DNA of 64,000 nt from an uncultured Eubacteriales bacterium (GCA_900321275.1 ONVI01000016.1:43148-107147), one strand, 5' to 3'. Counted from the stretch's first letter, positions 49,901 through 59,300 are shown. Numbers and translations: made by a program. The notes: generated from the sequence alone by a model not told the origin.

Positions 49901-50908
49901 ATGAAAGCTTTGAATATCGCGGTTCTGGGCGCTACGGGCGCCGTTGGTCAGGAAATGCTCAAGATCCTCGCCGAGTACGACATCCCCATCAATGAGCTCC
50001 GTCCTCTCGCCAGCGCCAAGAGCGTCGGCAAGTGCATCTCCTTCAAGGGCAAGGACGTCCCCATCCAGGAGGCGAACGAGAACGCCTTCGACGGTCTGGA
50101 CTTTGTCCTCGGCGCGGTTGAGGGCGACATGTCCCGGAAATTCGCCCCTGCCATCAAAAAGAGCGGCGCCGTGTACATCGACAACAGCTCCGCCTTCCGT
50201 CTTGAGCCCGACGTGCCTCTGGTCGTCCCTGAGATCAACGGCGCTGACGCCTTCAATCACAAGGGCATTATCGCAAACCCCAACTGCTGCACCATCATCA
50301 CCCTCATGGCCGTCGCGGGCATCAACAATCTCTCCCCCATTGAGAAGATGATCGTCTGCACCTATCAGGCTGTCTCCGGCGCCGGTACCAACGGCATCAA
50401 CGAGCTCAACGAGCAGATGGCCGCCATTGCCAAGGGTGAGAAGCCCGTGGTCAAGACCTTTGCCCACCAGATCGCCATGAACGTTATCCCCTTCATCGAC
50501 GCGCCCTACGGCAACGACTACACCAAGGAAGAGATGAAGATGCAGAATGAGGGCCGCCGCATCATGCACAGCCCCGAGCTCAAGGTCAACTGCACCTGCG
50601 TGCGCGTGCCGGTCATGCGCTCCCACTCCATGGCGGTCACCCTGCACACGAAGGATAAGGTCTCGGTCGAGGCCGCGAAGGCCGCCGTCGCCGCCTATCC
50701 CGGCGTGCGCCTCATCGAGGACTACGAGGGCCGCTGCTATCCCACCCCGCTGGACACCACCGATCAGGACATCGTCTGGGTCGGCAGAATCCGCGACGAT
50801 CTGACCGACGACCACGGCCTCACGCTCTGGTGCTGCGGCGACCAGATCCGCAAGGGCGCGGCCTCCAACGCCGTCCAGATCCTCAAGCTCCTGGCGGAGA
50901 AAATGTAA
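49901..50908 (+). CDS. asd: Aspartate-semialdehyde dehydrogenase
   Basis: Asd reduces aspartyl phosphate to aspartate semialdehyde, the substrate for Hom. The 335-residue product has the nucleotide-binding GATGAVGQEM near residue 9, the catalytic cysteine in NPNCCTI, the YQAVSGAGTNG segment and the RVPVMRSHS substrate region. GGAGGTAAA precedes the ATG at 49901; a TTG 15 bases upstream overlaps that site. It lies 132 bases downstream of lysC, perhaps with its own promoter. Confidence 0.95.
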   Translation: MKALNIAVLGATGAVGQEMLKILAEYDIPINELRPLASAKSVGKCISFKGKDVPIQEANENAFDGLDFVLGAVEGDMSRKFAPAIKKSGAVYIDNSSAFRLEPDVPLVVPEINGADAFNHKGIIANPNCCTIITLMAVAGINNLSPIEKMIVCTYQAVSGAGTNGINELNEQMAAIAKGEKPVVKTFAHQIAMNVIPFIDAPYGNDYTKEEMKMQNEGRRIMHSPELKVNCTCVRVPVMRSHSMAVTLHTKDKVSVEAAKAAVAAYPGVRLIEDYEGRCYPTPLDTTDQDIVWVGRIRDDLTDDHGLTLWCCGDQIRKGAASNAVQILKLLAEKM

Positions 50909-50918
50909 TCATAGAATG

Positions 50919-50955
50919 CAACCAGCCCCGGCACATCACGTGCCGGGGCTGGTTG
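50919..50955. terminator. Strong hairpin after asd
   Basis: CAACCAGCCCCGGCAC pairs with GTGCCGGGGCTGGTTG around ATCAC. It lacks a clear T run but separates convergent asd and the SH3 miniprotein gene. Confidence 0.65.
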
Positions 50956-50977
50956 CTGGTACCTGAAAGAGGCTTCC

Positions 50978-51277
50978 TTATCCGACAAAAGCGGAATTGA
51001 CCCAACCGCTTCTGCCGCTTCTGGGATTGTACACGTAGACGTAGAGTTTGCCGTCGGGCCCGTAGGTGTAGCTGCCGACGATCTGCAGCGTCTGGCCGTT
51101 GTAGCTCTCGCTGCCGCGGATCTCATTGTTGTAATCATAGTTCGGCTGGCTTCTCAGGGCGAGATAACCCGTCTGAAGGCCGCGGACCGTGACCCAGTTG
51201 CCGGTGTTGGGGCCGCCGTAATTGCCGCCCGCAACGGTGTTCATTTCCTGATCGTTCATTTTCTCGATCTCAGACAT
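50978..51277 (-). CDS. Double-glycine-leader protein with bacterial SH3 domain
   Basis: This 99-residue protein begins MSEIEKMNDQEMNTVAGG. Counting back from the second Gly, M(-12), N(-11), E(-8), M(-7), V(-4), G(-2) and G(-1) fit the bacteriocin-type double-glycine leader that is cut by C39-peptidase ABC exporters. The rest, from about residue 19, is an SH3-like domain with YLALRSQPNYD, GQTLQIVGSY and GWVNSAFVG. There is no Sec signal, so the leader is probably the export signal for a wall-binding domain. No exporter gene lies nearby. AAAGGAGGAAC precedes the start. Function is inference. Confidence 0.8.
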   Translation of the reverse strand: MSEIEKMNDQEMNTVAGGNYGGPNTGNWVTVRGLQTGYLALRSQPNYDYNNEIRGSESYNGQTLQIVGSYTYGPDGKLYVYVYNPRSGRSGWVNSAFVG

Positions 51278-51335
51278 TTTTGTTCCTCCTTTTGAACGCC
51301 GCCGGGCGGCGTGTTGTTATGTTCTTTCATAATGG

Positions 51336-51364
51336 ATTTTACCACGGCTGCGCCCGGAGCGCAA
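51336..51364 (-). promoter_or_regulatory. Promoter of the SH3 miniprotein
   Basis: On the reverse strand TTGCGC and TAAAAT are 17 bases apart, about 60 bases upstream of the start, with a GCCGCC/GGCGGC palindrome in the leader near 51297-51313. Confidence 0.6.
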
Positions 51365-51390
51365 CGCCTCCGGGGCTTAAAAATACTTAA

Positions 51391-51414
51391 GACGCCGCCC
51401 GTTCGGGCGGCGTC
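51391..51414. terminator. Terminator after upp
   Basis: GACGCCGCCC pairs with GGGCGGCGTC around GTTC. On the reverse strand it is followed by TTAAGTATTTTT. Confidence 0.8.
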
Positions 51415-51432
51415 AAATGATGGAATCCCGGT

Positions 51433-52062
51433 TTACTTGGTGCCGAAGATGCGGTCGCCCGCGTCGCCGAGACCGGGGACGATATAGCCGTGGTCGTTGA
51501 GGTGATCGTCCAGCGCGGCAACAAAGATATCGACGTCAGGATGATCCTCCTGCATGCGCTTCACACCCTCGGGCGCGCCGATGATGCTCATGAGCTTGAT
51601 GTGCTTGACGCCGACTTCCTTGAGGAAGGTGACGGCAGCGGAGGCGGAGCCGCCGGTGGCCAGCATCGGATCGACGACGATGACGTCGCGCTCTTCAATA
51701 TCGGGGGGCATCTTGAAGTAGTACTTGACCGGCTCAAGCGTGGCAGGATCGCGGAACAGACCCACATGGCCGACCTTGACGTTGGGCATCATGCTCACCA
51801 TGCCGTCAACCATGCCGAGACCGGCGCGGAGGATGGGGACGACAGCCAGCTTCTTGCCGGCGATACGCTTGCACTTGGCAGGAGCAACAGGGGTTTCGAC
51901 GATGACCTCCTCCAGGGGCAGATCGCGGGTTGCCTCATAGCACATGAGCATGGCAATCTCAGAGATAAGCTCACGGAATACCTTGACGCTGGTGTTCTTG
52001 TCGCGGAGGACGGACAGCTTGTGCTGAATCAACGGATGGTCGAAAACACATACTTTGCTCAT
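51433..52062 (-). CDS. upp: Uracil phosphoribosyltransferase
   Basis: Upp joins uracil and PRPP to form UMP in pyrimidine salvage. The 209-residue product starts [20 protein letters not shown] and has the PRPP-binding segment [16 protein letters not shown] and the uracil-binding end [27 protein letters not shown] precedes the start at 52062. An in-frame extension to 52200 contains the promoter and is rejected. Confidence 0.96.
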   Translation of the reverse strand: MSKVCVFDHPLIQHKLSVLRDKNTSVKVFRELISEIAMLMCYEATRDLPLEEVIVETPVAPAKCKRIAGKKLAVVPILRAGLGMVDGMVSMMPNVKVGHVGLFRDPATLEPVKYYFKMPPDIEERDVIVVDPMLATGGSASAAVTFLKEVGVKHIKLMSIIGAPEGVKRMQEDHPDVDIFVAALDDHLNDHGYIVPGLGDAGDRIFGTK

Positions 52063-52116
52063 TGATTTTCTCCTTTTATCATGATTGGATTCATGCCTGG
52101 TCTGATTTCTCAAAGA

Positions 52117-52145
52117 AGTATAGCATGTTTCACTCCCTGTGGCAA
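52117..52145 (-). promoter_or_regulatory. Promoter of upp
   Basis: On the reverse strand TTGCCA and TATACT are 17 bases apart, about 55 bases upstream of upp. Confidence 0.7.
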
Positions 52146-52250
52146 TGAAAACTTGCGGCAAACGCCAAAAAAGTGTCACGCTGCGGGAAAAGGAGGGCAT
52201 GACATGGCACCATAAAGGCCGATCTTAAGAATTATTCATGCCCCGCGCTC

Positions 52251-52279
52251 TGTTCAACCTGTTCCCCGTATGCTATAAT
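52251..52279 (+). promoter_or_regulatory. Putative promoter of the LysM miniprotein
   Basis: TATAAT (52274-52279) is a consensus -10 about 50 bases before the start. The -35, TGTTCA at 17-base spacing, is weak. Confidence 0.5.
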
Positions 52280-52330
52280 ACTGACGTAATTTGAAACAAA
52301 CCTTGCGAAATCTTGAAAGGAGAACATAAA

Positions 52331-52558
52331 ATGAGCGATCAAAAGATCAGGAGCCTGGACGACGGCGAACTGCTCAAAGTCAGCGGCGGCACGTACAACG
52401 GCCCCGTTTTCGTCTATGTCATGAAGGAGGGCGACACGCTGGAAAGCGTTGCCGCGCGTTATCACACCACTGCGAGCGTTCTGGCTGAGCTGAACAACAT
52501 CAGCAACCCCGCCATCCCGATCACCGGACGGCAGATCTACGTCCCGTCCAATTTCTGA
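52331..52558 (+). CDS. Double-glycine-leader protein with LysM domain
   Basis: The 75-residue protein begins MSDQKIRSLDDGELLKVSGG. L(-12), D(-11), E(-8), L(-7), V(-4), G(-2) and G(-1) match the double-glycine leader consensus as well as the SH3 protein 1 kb away does. The rest is one LysM domain: YVMKEGDTLESVAARYHTTA then SVLAELNNISNPAIPITGRQIYVP in sequence, which binds N-acetylglucosamine in peptidoglycan. A wall-binding domain without a Sec signal needs an export route, which the leader would provide. AAAGGAGAACAT precedes the ATG. It has its own terminator and no exporter or immunity gene beside it. Role inferred. Confidence 0.85.
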   Translation: MSDQKIRSLDDGELLKVSGGTYNGPVFVYVMKEGDTLESVAARYHTTASVLAELNNISNPAIPITGRQIYVPSNF

Positions 52559-52573
52559 GGAACAGATAACAAC

Positions 52574-52595
52574 GCGCCGCGGAAAACCGCGGCGC
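52574..52595. terminator. Terminator between LysM miniprotein and tsaB
   Basis: GCGCCGCGG pairs with CCGCGGCGC around AAAA, followed by ATTTCTT. It serves two convergent genes. Confidence 0.75.
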
Positions 52596-52600
52596 ATTTC

Positions 52601-53302
52601 TTATGATTCGTTCTCCCGATCGAGCCGCTCCTGACGTTCCCGCTCGGCCTGGGAGAGACGCAGGTAGACCGGGAGCAGGCTGTCGGCGCTGCCGGGCTCC
52701 TTGTCCATGGCCGCCATTGCCACACCCCAGGCGCTCTGCATGCGCAGGTTCTCCGGCGCAAGGCCGCAGGGGAGACCCAGCGCCGAAAGCGTCCGGAAGC
52801 TCAGCTCCGCCCCGTCGCCCACAAGGAAAACGCGTTCCTTGTATGCGCGCAGTTCCTCCGCAAGCTCGGTCAGCGCGATTGGCCTGTCTTCCGTCAGGCG
52901 CACGGGACGCCCGTCCTCCATGCGGAAGAGGGCATTATAGACCTGACTGCGCCGCGCGTCCATCACCGGGCAGATGAGACCGCCCGCCGCGAGACCGTGC
53001 CAGGCCATGGCCTCCAGCGTCGAGACGCCCACGCAGGGCTTGTCGGCGGCCCAGGCGAGGCCCTTGACCATCGACACGCCGATGCGTACCCCGGTAAAGG
53101 AGCCGGGGCCATGGGCAACCGCGATCAGATCGACATCGCCCAGTGTGAGCTCTGCGTTTTTCAGCATGTCCTCCCCCATGGGCAGGAGGGTGCGGCTGTG
53201 GGTCAGGCCGCTGCACTGGCTGTACTGGCTGACGAGCTTTCCGTCCCGTACCAGCGCCGCCGAGGCCGCCTTCGCCGTGGATTCAAACGCCAGGATCAGC
53301 AT
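52601..53302 (-). CDS. tsaB: tRNA threonylcarbamoyladenosine biosynthesis protein TsaB
   Basis: TsaB is the dimerising partner of TsaD in making the t6A modification at A37 of ANN-decoding tRNAs. The 233-residue product starts [18 protein letters not shown] and has the ASKHA motifs AVAHGPGSFTGVRIGVS and STLEAMAWH. It does not carry the metal-binding residues found in TsaD, as expected. Its start overlaps the tsaE 3' end by seven bases. GAGGGGG precedes the ATG. Confidence 0.93.
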   Translation of the reverse strand: MLILAFESTAKAASAALVRDGKLVSQYSQCSGLTHSRTLLPMGEDMLKNAELTLGDVDLIAVAHGPGSFTGVRIGVSMVKGLAWAADKPCVGVSTLEAMAWHGLAAGGLICPVMDARRSQVYNALFRMEDGRPVRLTEDRPIALTELAEELRAYKERVFLVGDGAELSFRTLSALGLPCGLAPENLRMQSAWGVAMAAMDKEPGSADSLLPVYLRLSQAERERQERLDRENES

Positions 53303-53721
53303 GGCTTCGCCCCCTCAATCGTGATTTTCCGCTCCGTGTCGGACAGCTTTTCAATGGTGACGCGGATCTCATCACCGAAAAAGGCGTCCTCCACGTTCTC
53401 GCTCCACTCCACCGCGCAGACCGCGCCGCGGGCGAGATAGTCCTCCCAGCCGATATCGAACAGCTCGTCCGCGCCGGAGAGCCGGTACATATCAAAGTGG
53501 ATAAGCTCCCGATCGCCCAGGTACTCGTTGACAATGGTAAAGGTCGGGCTGGAGACCCGGCAGTTGAGGCCCATTCCCCGGGCCATGCCGCGCACAAAGG
53601 CGGTTTTGCCTGCGCCGAGATCACCGTACATGGCGATCACCGCGCCCCCGGGCAGCTTCTCCGCAAAACGCGCGCCGAGGGCTTCGGTCTCGGCCTCGCT
53701 GTGACTCAAGTATTCAGACAT
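53296..53721 (-). CDS. tsaE: tRNA threonylcarbamoyladenosine biosynthesis ATPase TsaE
   Basis: TsaE is the small ATPase of the t6A machinery. The 141-residue product has the Walker A motif [13 protein letters not shown] (about residue 33), the [10 protein letters not shown] segment, HFDMYRL and EWSENV. CAGGAGAA precedes the ATG. It is first in the tsaE-tsaB operon; tsaD is not in this window. Confidence 0.95.
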   Translation of the reverse strand: MSEYLSHSEAETEALGARFAEKLPGGAVIAMYGDLGAGKTAFVRGMARGMGLNCRVSSPTFTIVNEYLGDRELIHFDMYRLSGADELFDIGWEDYLARGAVCAVEWSENVEDAFFGDEIRVTIEKLSDTERKITIEGAKPC

Positions 53722-53806
53722 GGTATTCTCCTGTCGCCCGCACGGATTTACATTCTAATAACAAACGCGGGCTGTTTGTGTGATAAACTGACTTGGTTAC
53801 CGGTGT

Positions 53807-53835
53807 ATTATACCACCGATTTCCTCATTGCGTAA
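53807..53835 (-). promoter_or_regulatory. Promoter of tsaE-tsaB
   Basis: On the reverse strand TTACGC and TATAAT are 17 bases apart, about 85 bases upstream of tsaE. Confidence 0.6.
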
Positions 53836-53886
53836 AGTATAAGTTCGTGTTATTATCAGCGTCCCATCTTTTTTTACAGAAAGGCG

Positions 53887-55050
53887 GTGCTGCACATCAA
53901 AACGCTCAAGCCTTATATCAGACAGTTTTTCCAGCGGGCGGATATCTTTCTGCTGGTCATGTGCACCGTTTGCGCGATCTTCGGCGTCCTGATGGTTGAC
54001 AAGGCTGTCGTCGGCATGGTCAACGGCGGCTGGAACATGGCCGCCCCGTCCAAGTATATTGCGGTGCAGGTCTTTTCCATGTTCCTCGGCATCGGGGCCT
54101 TTGTCGTGTTCACGATCATTGACGCGGACATTCTCGGATCTCAGTGGAAAATTCTCTGTGTGATCAACGTGCTGCTGCTGGTTGCGCTGGTGATCTTCGG
54201 CCAGGACGACGGCACCGGCAACAAGGCGTGGATTCGCTTCGCCGGCATCGGCATCCAGCCGGCCGAGGTTATCAAGATCCTCTATATCATCGTCGCCGCC
54301 AGGCAGATGACGTATATCAAAGAGCATGCGGATATCGACGGCTTCTTCTCCATCGTGCAGATGGTGGGCCATTTCGTGATCGTTTTCGGCCTCATCATCG
54401 TGGTCTCCTCCGACCTGGGAAGCGCCACGGTTATCATGCTCATTTTCCTGACCATGTTCTTCCTGCTGGGCGTGCGGCTTTACTGGTTTGCTTTGGGCGG
54501 CGCGGCAGTGGCCGCGGCGGTTCCGCTTCTCTGGAACTACTTCCTCAAGGACTATCAGAAAAAGCGCCTGATCGCCCCCTATGATCCGAGCATCGACCCG
54601 GACGGCTGGGGCATCACCTGGCAGACCACGCAGAGCAAGCTGACCCTCGCCTCCGGCCGTCTCACCGGCGTGGAAGAGGGACACCGCACCACGGTCTTCA
54701 CCGGCAAGCACACCGACTTCATCTTCTCGGTGGTGGGCGAAAACCTGGGCATGATCGGCTGCATTGTTGTGATCATTCTGCTGGCGATCATCATTGTCCA
54801 CATTGTCCGCATCGGACTCAAGAGCGGCCGCCTCTTCGATATGCTCATCTGTATGGGCGTGGCCTCGGCGATGACCTTCCAGGCCTTCATCAATATCGGC
54901 ATGTGCATCGGCATCACGCCCGTTATCGGCATCACGCTGCCATTCTTCAGCTACGGGGGATCGTCCATGGTGACGATGTACGGCGCGATGGGCCTCGTTT
55001 CCGGCGTCAAATACAAGCTCAAACCGGAACACTTCTCCCTTATTTACTGA
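53887..55050 (+). CDS. SEDS peptidoglycan polymerase, RodA/FtsW/SpoVE family
   Basis: The 387-residue protein has about ten membrane helices and SEDS-family landmarks: GIGIQPAEVIKILYI (Gln-Pro-x-Glu), VVSSDLGSATVIML with the conserved Asp, the long loop with GRLTGVEEGHRT, HTDFIFSVVGENLG and the closing GITLPFFSYGGSSM. These are glycosyltransferases that extend glycan strands in elongation, septation or sporulation with a cognate class B PBP; a RodA-like role is likely but not proven. The start codon is GTG; AAAGG is only a few bases upstream, an unusually short distance, so the start may be slightly different. Confidence 0.9.
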   Translation: MLHIKTLKPYIRQFFQRADIFLLVMCTVCAIFGVLMVDKAVVGMVNGGWNMAAPSKYIAVQVFSMFLGIGAFVVFTIIDADILGSQWKILCVINVLLLVALVIFGQDDGTGNKAWIRFAGIGIQPAEVIKILYIIVAARQMTYIKEHADIDGFFSIVQMVGHFVIVFGLIIVVSSDLGSATVIMLIFLTMFFLLGVRLYWFALGGAAVAAAVPLLWNYFLKDYQKKRLIAPYDPSIDPDGWGITWQTTQSKLTLASGRLTGVEEGHRTTVFTGKHTDFIFSVVGENLGMIGCIVVIILLAIIIVHIVRIGLKSGRLFDMLICMGVASAMTFQAFINIGMCIGITPVIGITLPFFSYGGSSMVTMYGAMGLVSGVKYKLKPEHFSLIY

Positions 55051-55056
55051 TACGAA

Positions 55057-55084
55057 ACAGGCGCCCCCAAACGGGGGCGCCTGT
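55057..55084. terminator. Terminator between SEDS and DUF975 genes
   Basis: ACAGGCGCCCCC pairs with GGGGGCGCCTGT around AAAC. It stands between two convergent genes. Confidence 0.75.
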
Positions 55085-55088
55085 CAGA

Positions 55089-55835
55089 TTACAGGGGATA
55101 ATCCGGGGGATAGTCCGGCGTATAGCTCCAGACATTGCGGCCGAGGAGCTTTTCGTAATACAATGCCTTAATCATCCCGATGTACGGGACAGACCAGACC
55201 TGCGCTGCATAGCCCACATAGGGGATCATGGCGAGCAGGAACCAGCCGATGAGGCTCAGGTCGAGCTGAAACAGCTCTTTCTTATGCCCGGCCATCATGG
55301 ACTTCGATTCCCGCAGGCACTGTACCGGGGATTTCGTTGGATCGTCAATAAGAATGTAGAGCGCCTGGGAGTACCGGTAATAGGCGATAACGCCGGGGAC
55401 AAGCAGCAGCAGGCTCCACAGGCCAATGATCAGACTTTGCAGAAAATTGAGCAGGATCACCTTCCACCAGATGCCAAAGCCGTCGAGCAGATTCGCAAAG
55501 CACGGCTGGCGGTTGCGAATGGTATTGAGCAGGAAGATGACAAAGCCCGCGCCGATGATGCCGGAGATCACCTTGAGCAGACTGTTGATGGCATACGCGG
55601 CGGTCGGCGGCTCCATGGTTTTCAGATACTCCAGGGCATATTCGTAATTTCCCTCCGCGGCGTAGCGCATGTAATTCATCAGCTCGCTCTCGCTGATGTT
55701 GACGCTCATCACGCGCGCGCCGAGGGCATTGAGCACAATACCGATAAGAAGGTAAACCAGACCGACCGTGAGCACCTTCGGATTGGATGTGGCAATGACC
55801 TCCCGCGCTCTTGCCTTGAGAGCAGCTCTATCCAT
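55089..55835 (-). CDS. DUF975 family integral membrane protein
   Basis: The 248-residue protein opens MDRAALKARAREVIATSNPK and has about six hydrophobic segments. The conserved block VPGVIAYYRYSQALYILIDD (about 140-160) followed by CLRESKSMMAGHKKELFQLD is typical of DUF975 proteins. These are common in Firmicutes and of unknown function. The ATG at 55835 lies 11 bases after GGAGG. A longer frame to 55943 lacks support. Confidence 0.87.
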   Translation of the reverse strand: MDRAALKARAREVIATSNPKVLTVGLVYLLIGIVLNALGARVMSVNISESELMNYMRYAAEGNYEYALEYLKTMEPPTAAYAINSLLKVISGIIGAGFVIFLLNTIRNRQPCFANLLDGFGIWWKVILLNFLQSLIIGLWSLLLLVPGVIAYYRYSQALYILIDDPTKSPVQCLRESKSMMAGHKKELFQLDLSLIGWFLLAMIPYVGYAAQVWSVPYIGMIKALYYEKLLGRNVWSYTPDYPPDYPL

Positions 55836-55943
55836 TGCGTCATGCGCCTCCCTTGATCGTTCTTGACGAAAACAATATACCATCGCCGACCGCTTCTGTA
55901 AAGAAAATAAGTTGTGAACACGCGCAGGGACAGGAGAAGGCAA

Positions 55944-56186
55944 GGGACTGTCTCAAAATGTGAATGAGTCTGAAAACAATGGTATATCACCGTAGGGGAG
56001 GGGCTTGCCCCTCCCGGAAGTTAAACGCATAAATCTTGGAAAAACGTGGGGTGAATCCGAACATTTCTGCGGATTTGCCCCACGTTTCTGCGTTGATTCG
56101 GTTTTCCCGCGCGGGAGGGTCAAGACCCTTCCTCTACGGTATGAATTCAGTCTCCGCATATATAAATTCATTTTGAGACAGCCCCC
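55944..56186. mobile_element. MITE-like element A, copy 2 (uninterrupted)
   Basis: The ends are CTGTCTCAAAATG and its complement, with the pair GGCAAGGG/CCCTTGCC extending the arms on both sides. The internal stem-loops AACGTGGGG...CCCCACGTT and CGTAGGGGAGGG...CCTCTACGG are shared with copy 1 at 2997-3400. It lies upstream of the DUF975 gene and downstream of the 37-residue peptide gene. Confidence 0.8.
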
Positions 56187-56262
56187 TTGCCTTTTTGGGG
56201 TGGAACAGACCACCGGCAGGAGGATGTCCTGGTCCTCATCATGTTCAAACATGATGAATCAA

Positions 56263-56376
56263 TTATATATCCGGAGTTTGTACCTCATCCGGAGTTTGTA
56301 CCTCGTGTGATGATGTTAACACATCCCCACTCTCAAAGCGGATGATTTCCATTTCAGGGGCTTCATAAGGCTTCAT
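56263..56376 (-). CDS. 37-residue peptide coupled to the adhesin gene
   Basis: The frame begins MKPYEAPEMEIIRFESGDVL and ends with a doubled EVQTPD unit. AAGGAGGAGC precedes the ATG, only 12 bases after the adhesin stop, so it is the last gene of that transcript. The MKxYxxPExExxxFExxDVLTS pattern is, from memory, common in short Firmicutes peptides of unknown role. There is no signal or membrane segment. A short frame after its stop (MFEHDEDQD...) runs into the MITE and may be an interrupted extension. Confidence 0.65.
   Translation of the reverse strand: MKPYEAPEMEIIRFESGDVLTSSHEVQTPDEVQTPDI
56269..56304. repeat. Two tandem 18-base units in the peptide gene
   Basis: ATCCGGAGTTTGTACCTC occurs twice with no spacer and no mismatch. 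It encodes the doubled EVQTPD unit and keeps the frame. Confidence 0.9.
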
Positions 56377-56388
56377 TTTTGCTCCTCC

Positions 56389-59300
56389 TTAGCGGGCGTT
56401 GTATTGCCTGGCAGCGTCATAGTATCGGTATAGGGATGCCACCGCTGCCTGCGCGGACGGAGAAAGGTTGTCGGGATTTGCAAGCGCCTTATAGACATAC
56501 GAGAGGGCCGACACGCTGACCGTACAGTCTTTCCCGTCTGCGGTGATGACAACTTCATATTTGTCGCCGAGCTGTGTCGCCCGAATGCTCGGGATCACCA
56601 CCCGGTAGCGGCCGTCCGACATGCGGGTGACCTTCAGGGATTTGTTCCCAATTTTCGCGGTCGGGATGCCGCCCGCATAGTCGTCCCGCATTTCAAGATG
56701 GAGATAAATCGAGGTTTCGCTGTCCAGAACCAGAGCCTGTTTGACATTGATGATCGGCGAACCCTCCGTGATGTTTTTGACCATATCGTAGTCGGCGGTC
56801 TTGTTCTTGATCTCCGCGATCTGCTCGGCCGTAATCTTGTTCTCCTCCGGCATCACCCTATGCTTTCCGTTTTCACCGAGAGTCCACTGATTGGCCTCCG
56901 ACAGGAAGGGCTGCATGTAGTGCCCGAAGTCCGCCAGCGCATCGACCATGGCCTTGACTTTGCCGACATACTCGGGGCCCGTTTTGATCTTCTCCACATA
57001 GTGCGCCACAGAGTAGATCTGTGAGACGGTCCTGTCGTCGCCGTAATGGAAGGCGGCGTTAACGGTGTCGGCCATCTCCGCGACGTTGATCATACAGGTG
57101 AAGCCATAGTATTTGCCGTTCTGGCTTTTGAAATTCGGATTATAGGCCGCGGTATGGATGCGGCTGCTGTCGATGCCGCCGATGGTAAAGATCATCTCGC
57201 TCTTGCTGTAGTCCACGCCTTCGATCGTCGGAAGATCCATGAAGAAGTTTATGGCGATCCGTTCACCGAGAGCCAGGGAGTGTGTCCGGAAGACAGGCAC
57301 CGTCCCCTCGGCCCACCTGGCTTTCAGGGTGAGGTTCCTGTTTACCGGTGTGTAGAAGCTGAACTCCTCACCGTTGAGCTCCCAGCGGATGAAGGTGTAA
57401 CCCTGCTTTGTCGGCATCTCCGGTTCTGCAGCGGTTTTGCCGACGAAGACCGTCTGGGCAGCGACGGCGCTGCCGCCGTCGGTGTCGAAGGTGACGGTAA
57501 GCTGCTCCGCCCACTGAGCCGTCACTGTGGCGTCGCCGGTGATCTTGACAAGGTCGCCGGGCTGCTTGCCTGTCGCTGTGGTCTGGCCGCCGACGGAAAT
57601 ATTCCAGCCTGTAAAGCCCTTCCCTGCGGGAGCGGTGAAGCGGCAATCGGGCAGCATATACTGCTCGTTTCGCATTATTTTTTCGCTGCCCATGTTCCCT
57701 GTGCCGCCGTTTGCATCAAAGCTGATAGCGGCCGGCAAACAGAGCTCTGCCTCGCCCTGTTCATTGATATGCACAATATAGGCGTCGTTGTCGCTTGTAA
57801 AGTTGATAACTTCGGCATTGTCCTTCAGGCCTTTGGTGAAGACGACGGGCTTGTCCGCCGTGGGCGCAACCTCGGTCGTGACGCCGATGAGGGTGCTTTG
57901 ATCGAGCTTGCCCGTCACGGTCAGGACCTTGTCCTTGCAGAGATAAACGTTGCAGGCCTTCATCGTCCCCGCCCTGTTGCCGGTGATGTTGATTTTGCCT
58001 GAAATCTCCATATCACCGGCCACATAGACGCCGCCGCCCTGATCGGTGGCATGGTTTCCGTTGATCGTGCCGCCCTTCATCTGGAAAAGCGCCTCGGAAT
58101 CCACATAGACACCGCCGCCCTTGCCGAGAAAGCTCGCCACGCCCGCAGCCTCGTTTGCCGTGATCGTGCCGCCGGTCATCAGGGTGTTGGTCTTATGGCC
58201 CACATAGACGCCGCCGCCGCAGGTTGCCATGTTTTCCTCGATCATGCCGGCTTTGAAGAAGAACATCGGCACGTTCCTGTCAAAAGCGCCGTCAAATGAT
58301 CCCGTGTAGACGCCGCCGCCCTGTCCGCCAACGCTCGTCGCGGACAGCACGGCTTTGTTGTTCAGGATGCTGCCGCCGTTGAGCACAAATCTGCCGCTTT
58401 CCATGACGCAGACAGCGCCGCCGTTGAAACCAATGGCGCTGCCGTTGACAACCCCGCCGTGCTGCTCCTTCTTGGCGGCAGAATCCATGATGGTCAGCGT
58501 ACCGGCAATGACTTCGAACACGTTGCCGCCGATCACTTCGGTAGTTGCACCCACGCCGAGACCCAGGCTTCGGTCGATGGTGCTGCCCTTGAGGTCAATG
58601 CCGAAATCGGAGGCGACCAACCGCAGCGTCGAATCTCCCCGCATGGCTTTTACAGTGCCTGCCAGCACCTCGGTTCCCGCCAGGGAGGGAGAAAGCATCT
58701 TGTCTCTGAGCTTGCTCCACTTGGACCTCCACTGCGCCGTTACCTCCGTATTGGCAAGAATCGCGACGGGCGTGCCCTCGGCCAGACCCTTTTTCGCGGC
58801 GTTGGGATCCGCGTTCGCAGGCTTGTTAATGGCGACACCGCCCATGGAAACCCGCCAGCCGTCGAAATCGTAATAGTCGCGCTTGAACGGGTTCATTCGG
58901 AGAACGTGCACTTCTCCGAAGGGTACAGCCTCGGTTATGGGAGTGATGCCCTTCTCCGGGTCTTCGTCGGCCGCTGTCGTTGTTTTTTTGTATTCAACCG
59001 TGCATTCCCAATCACTGCTGAGATCGAGATCATCCTTGATCTCTATCCTCAATTTTCCGTCCTGGAAGATGCGGGCCTTGTCAAAGGGCTTCCAGCCGCC
59101 GAATCTGTAGAACCGTACGAGCGTACCCCAGACACCGCCCGGCATGTCCGGCCTTTGGAGGCTGCCCGGCTGCCCCTGCTTGTGGGGAACGTTCTGAACC
59201 ACGCTCCGGGGTTCTTCCGCGGGGATCTTCTGAAGCTCCTCGAGAATTGCCTTTGCCGCATCGTTGTCCGCCGCGGCCTGAAGCGTCTCGATGATCTTGT

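Noticed and set aside
55953-56252. Frame of 99 codons running through MITE A copy 2
   Set aside because: Most of it is repeat sequence; at best the first 20 codons are a remnant of an interrupted peptide.
56269-56304. Possible CRISPR-like repeat
   Set aside because: Only two contiguous units without spacers, inside a coding frame.
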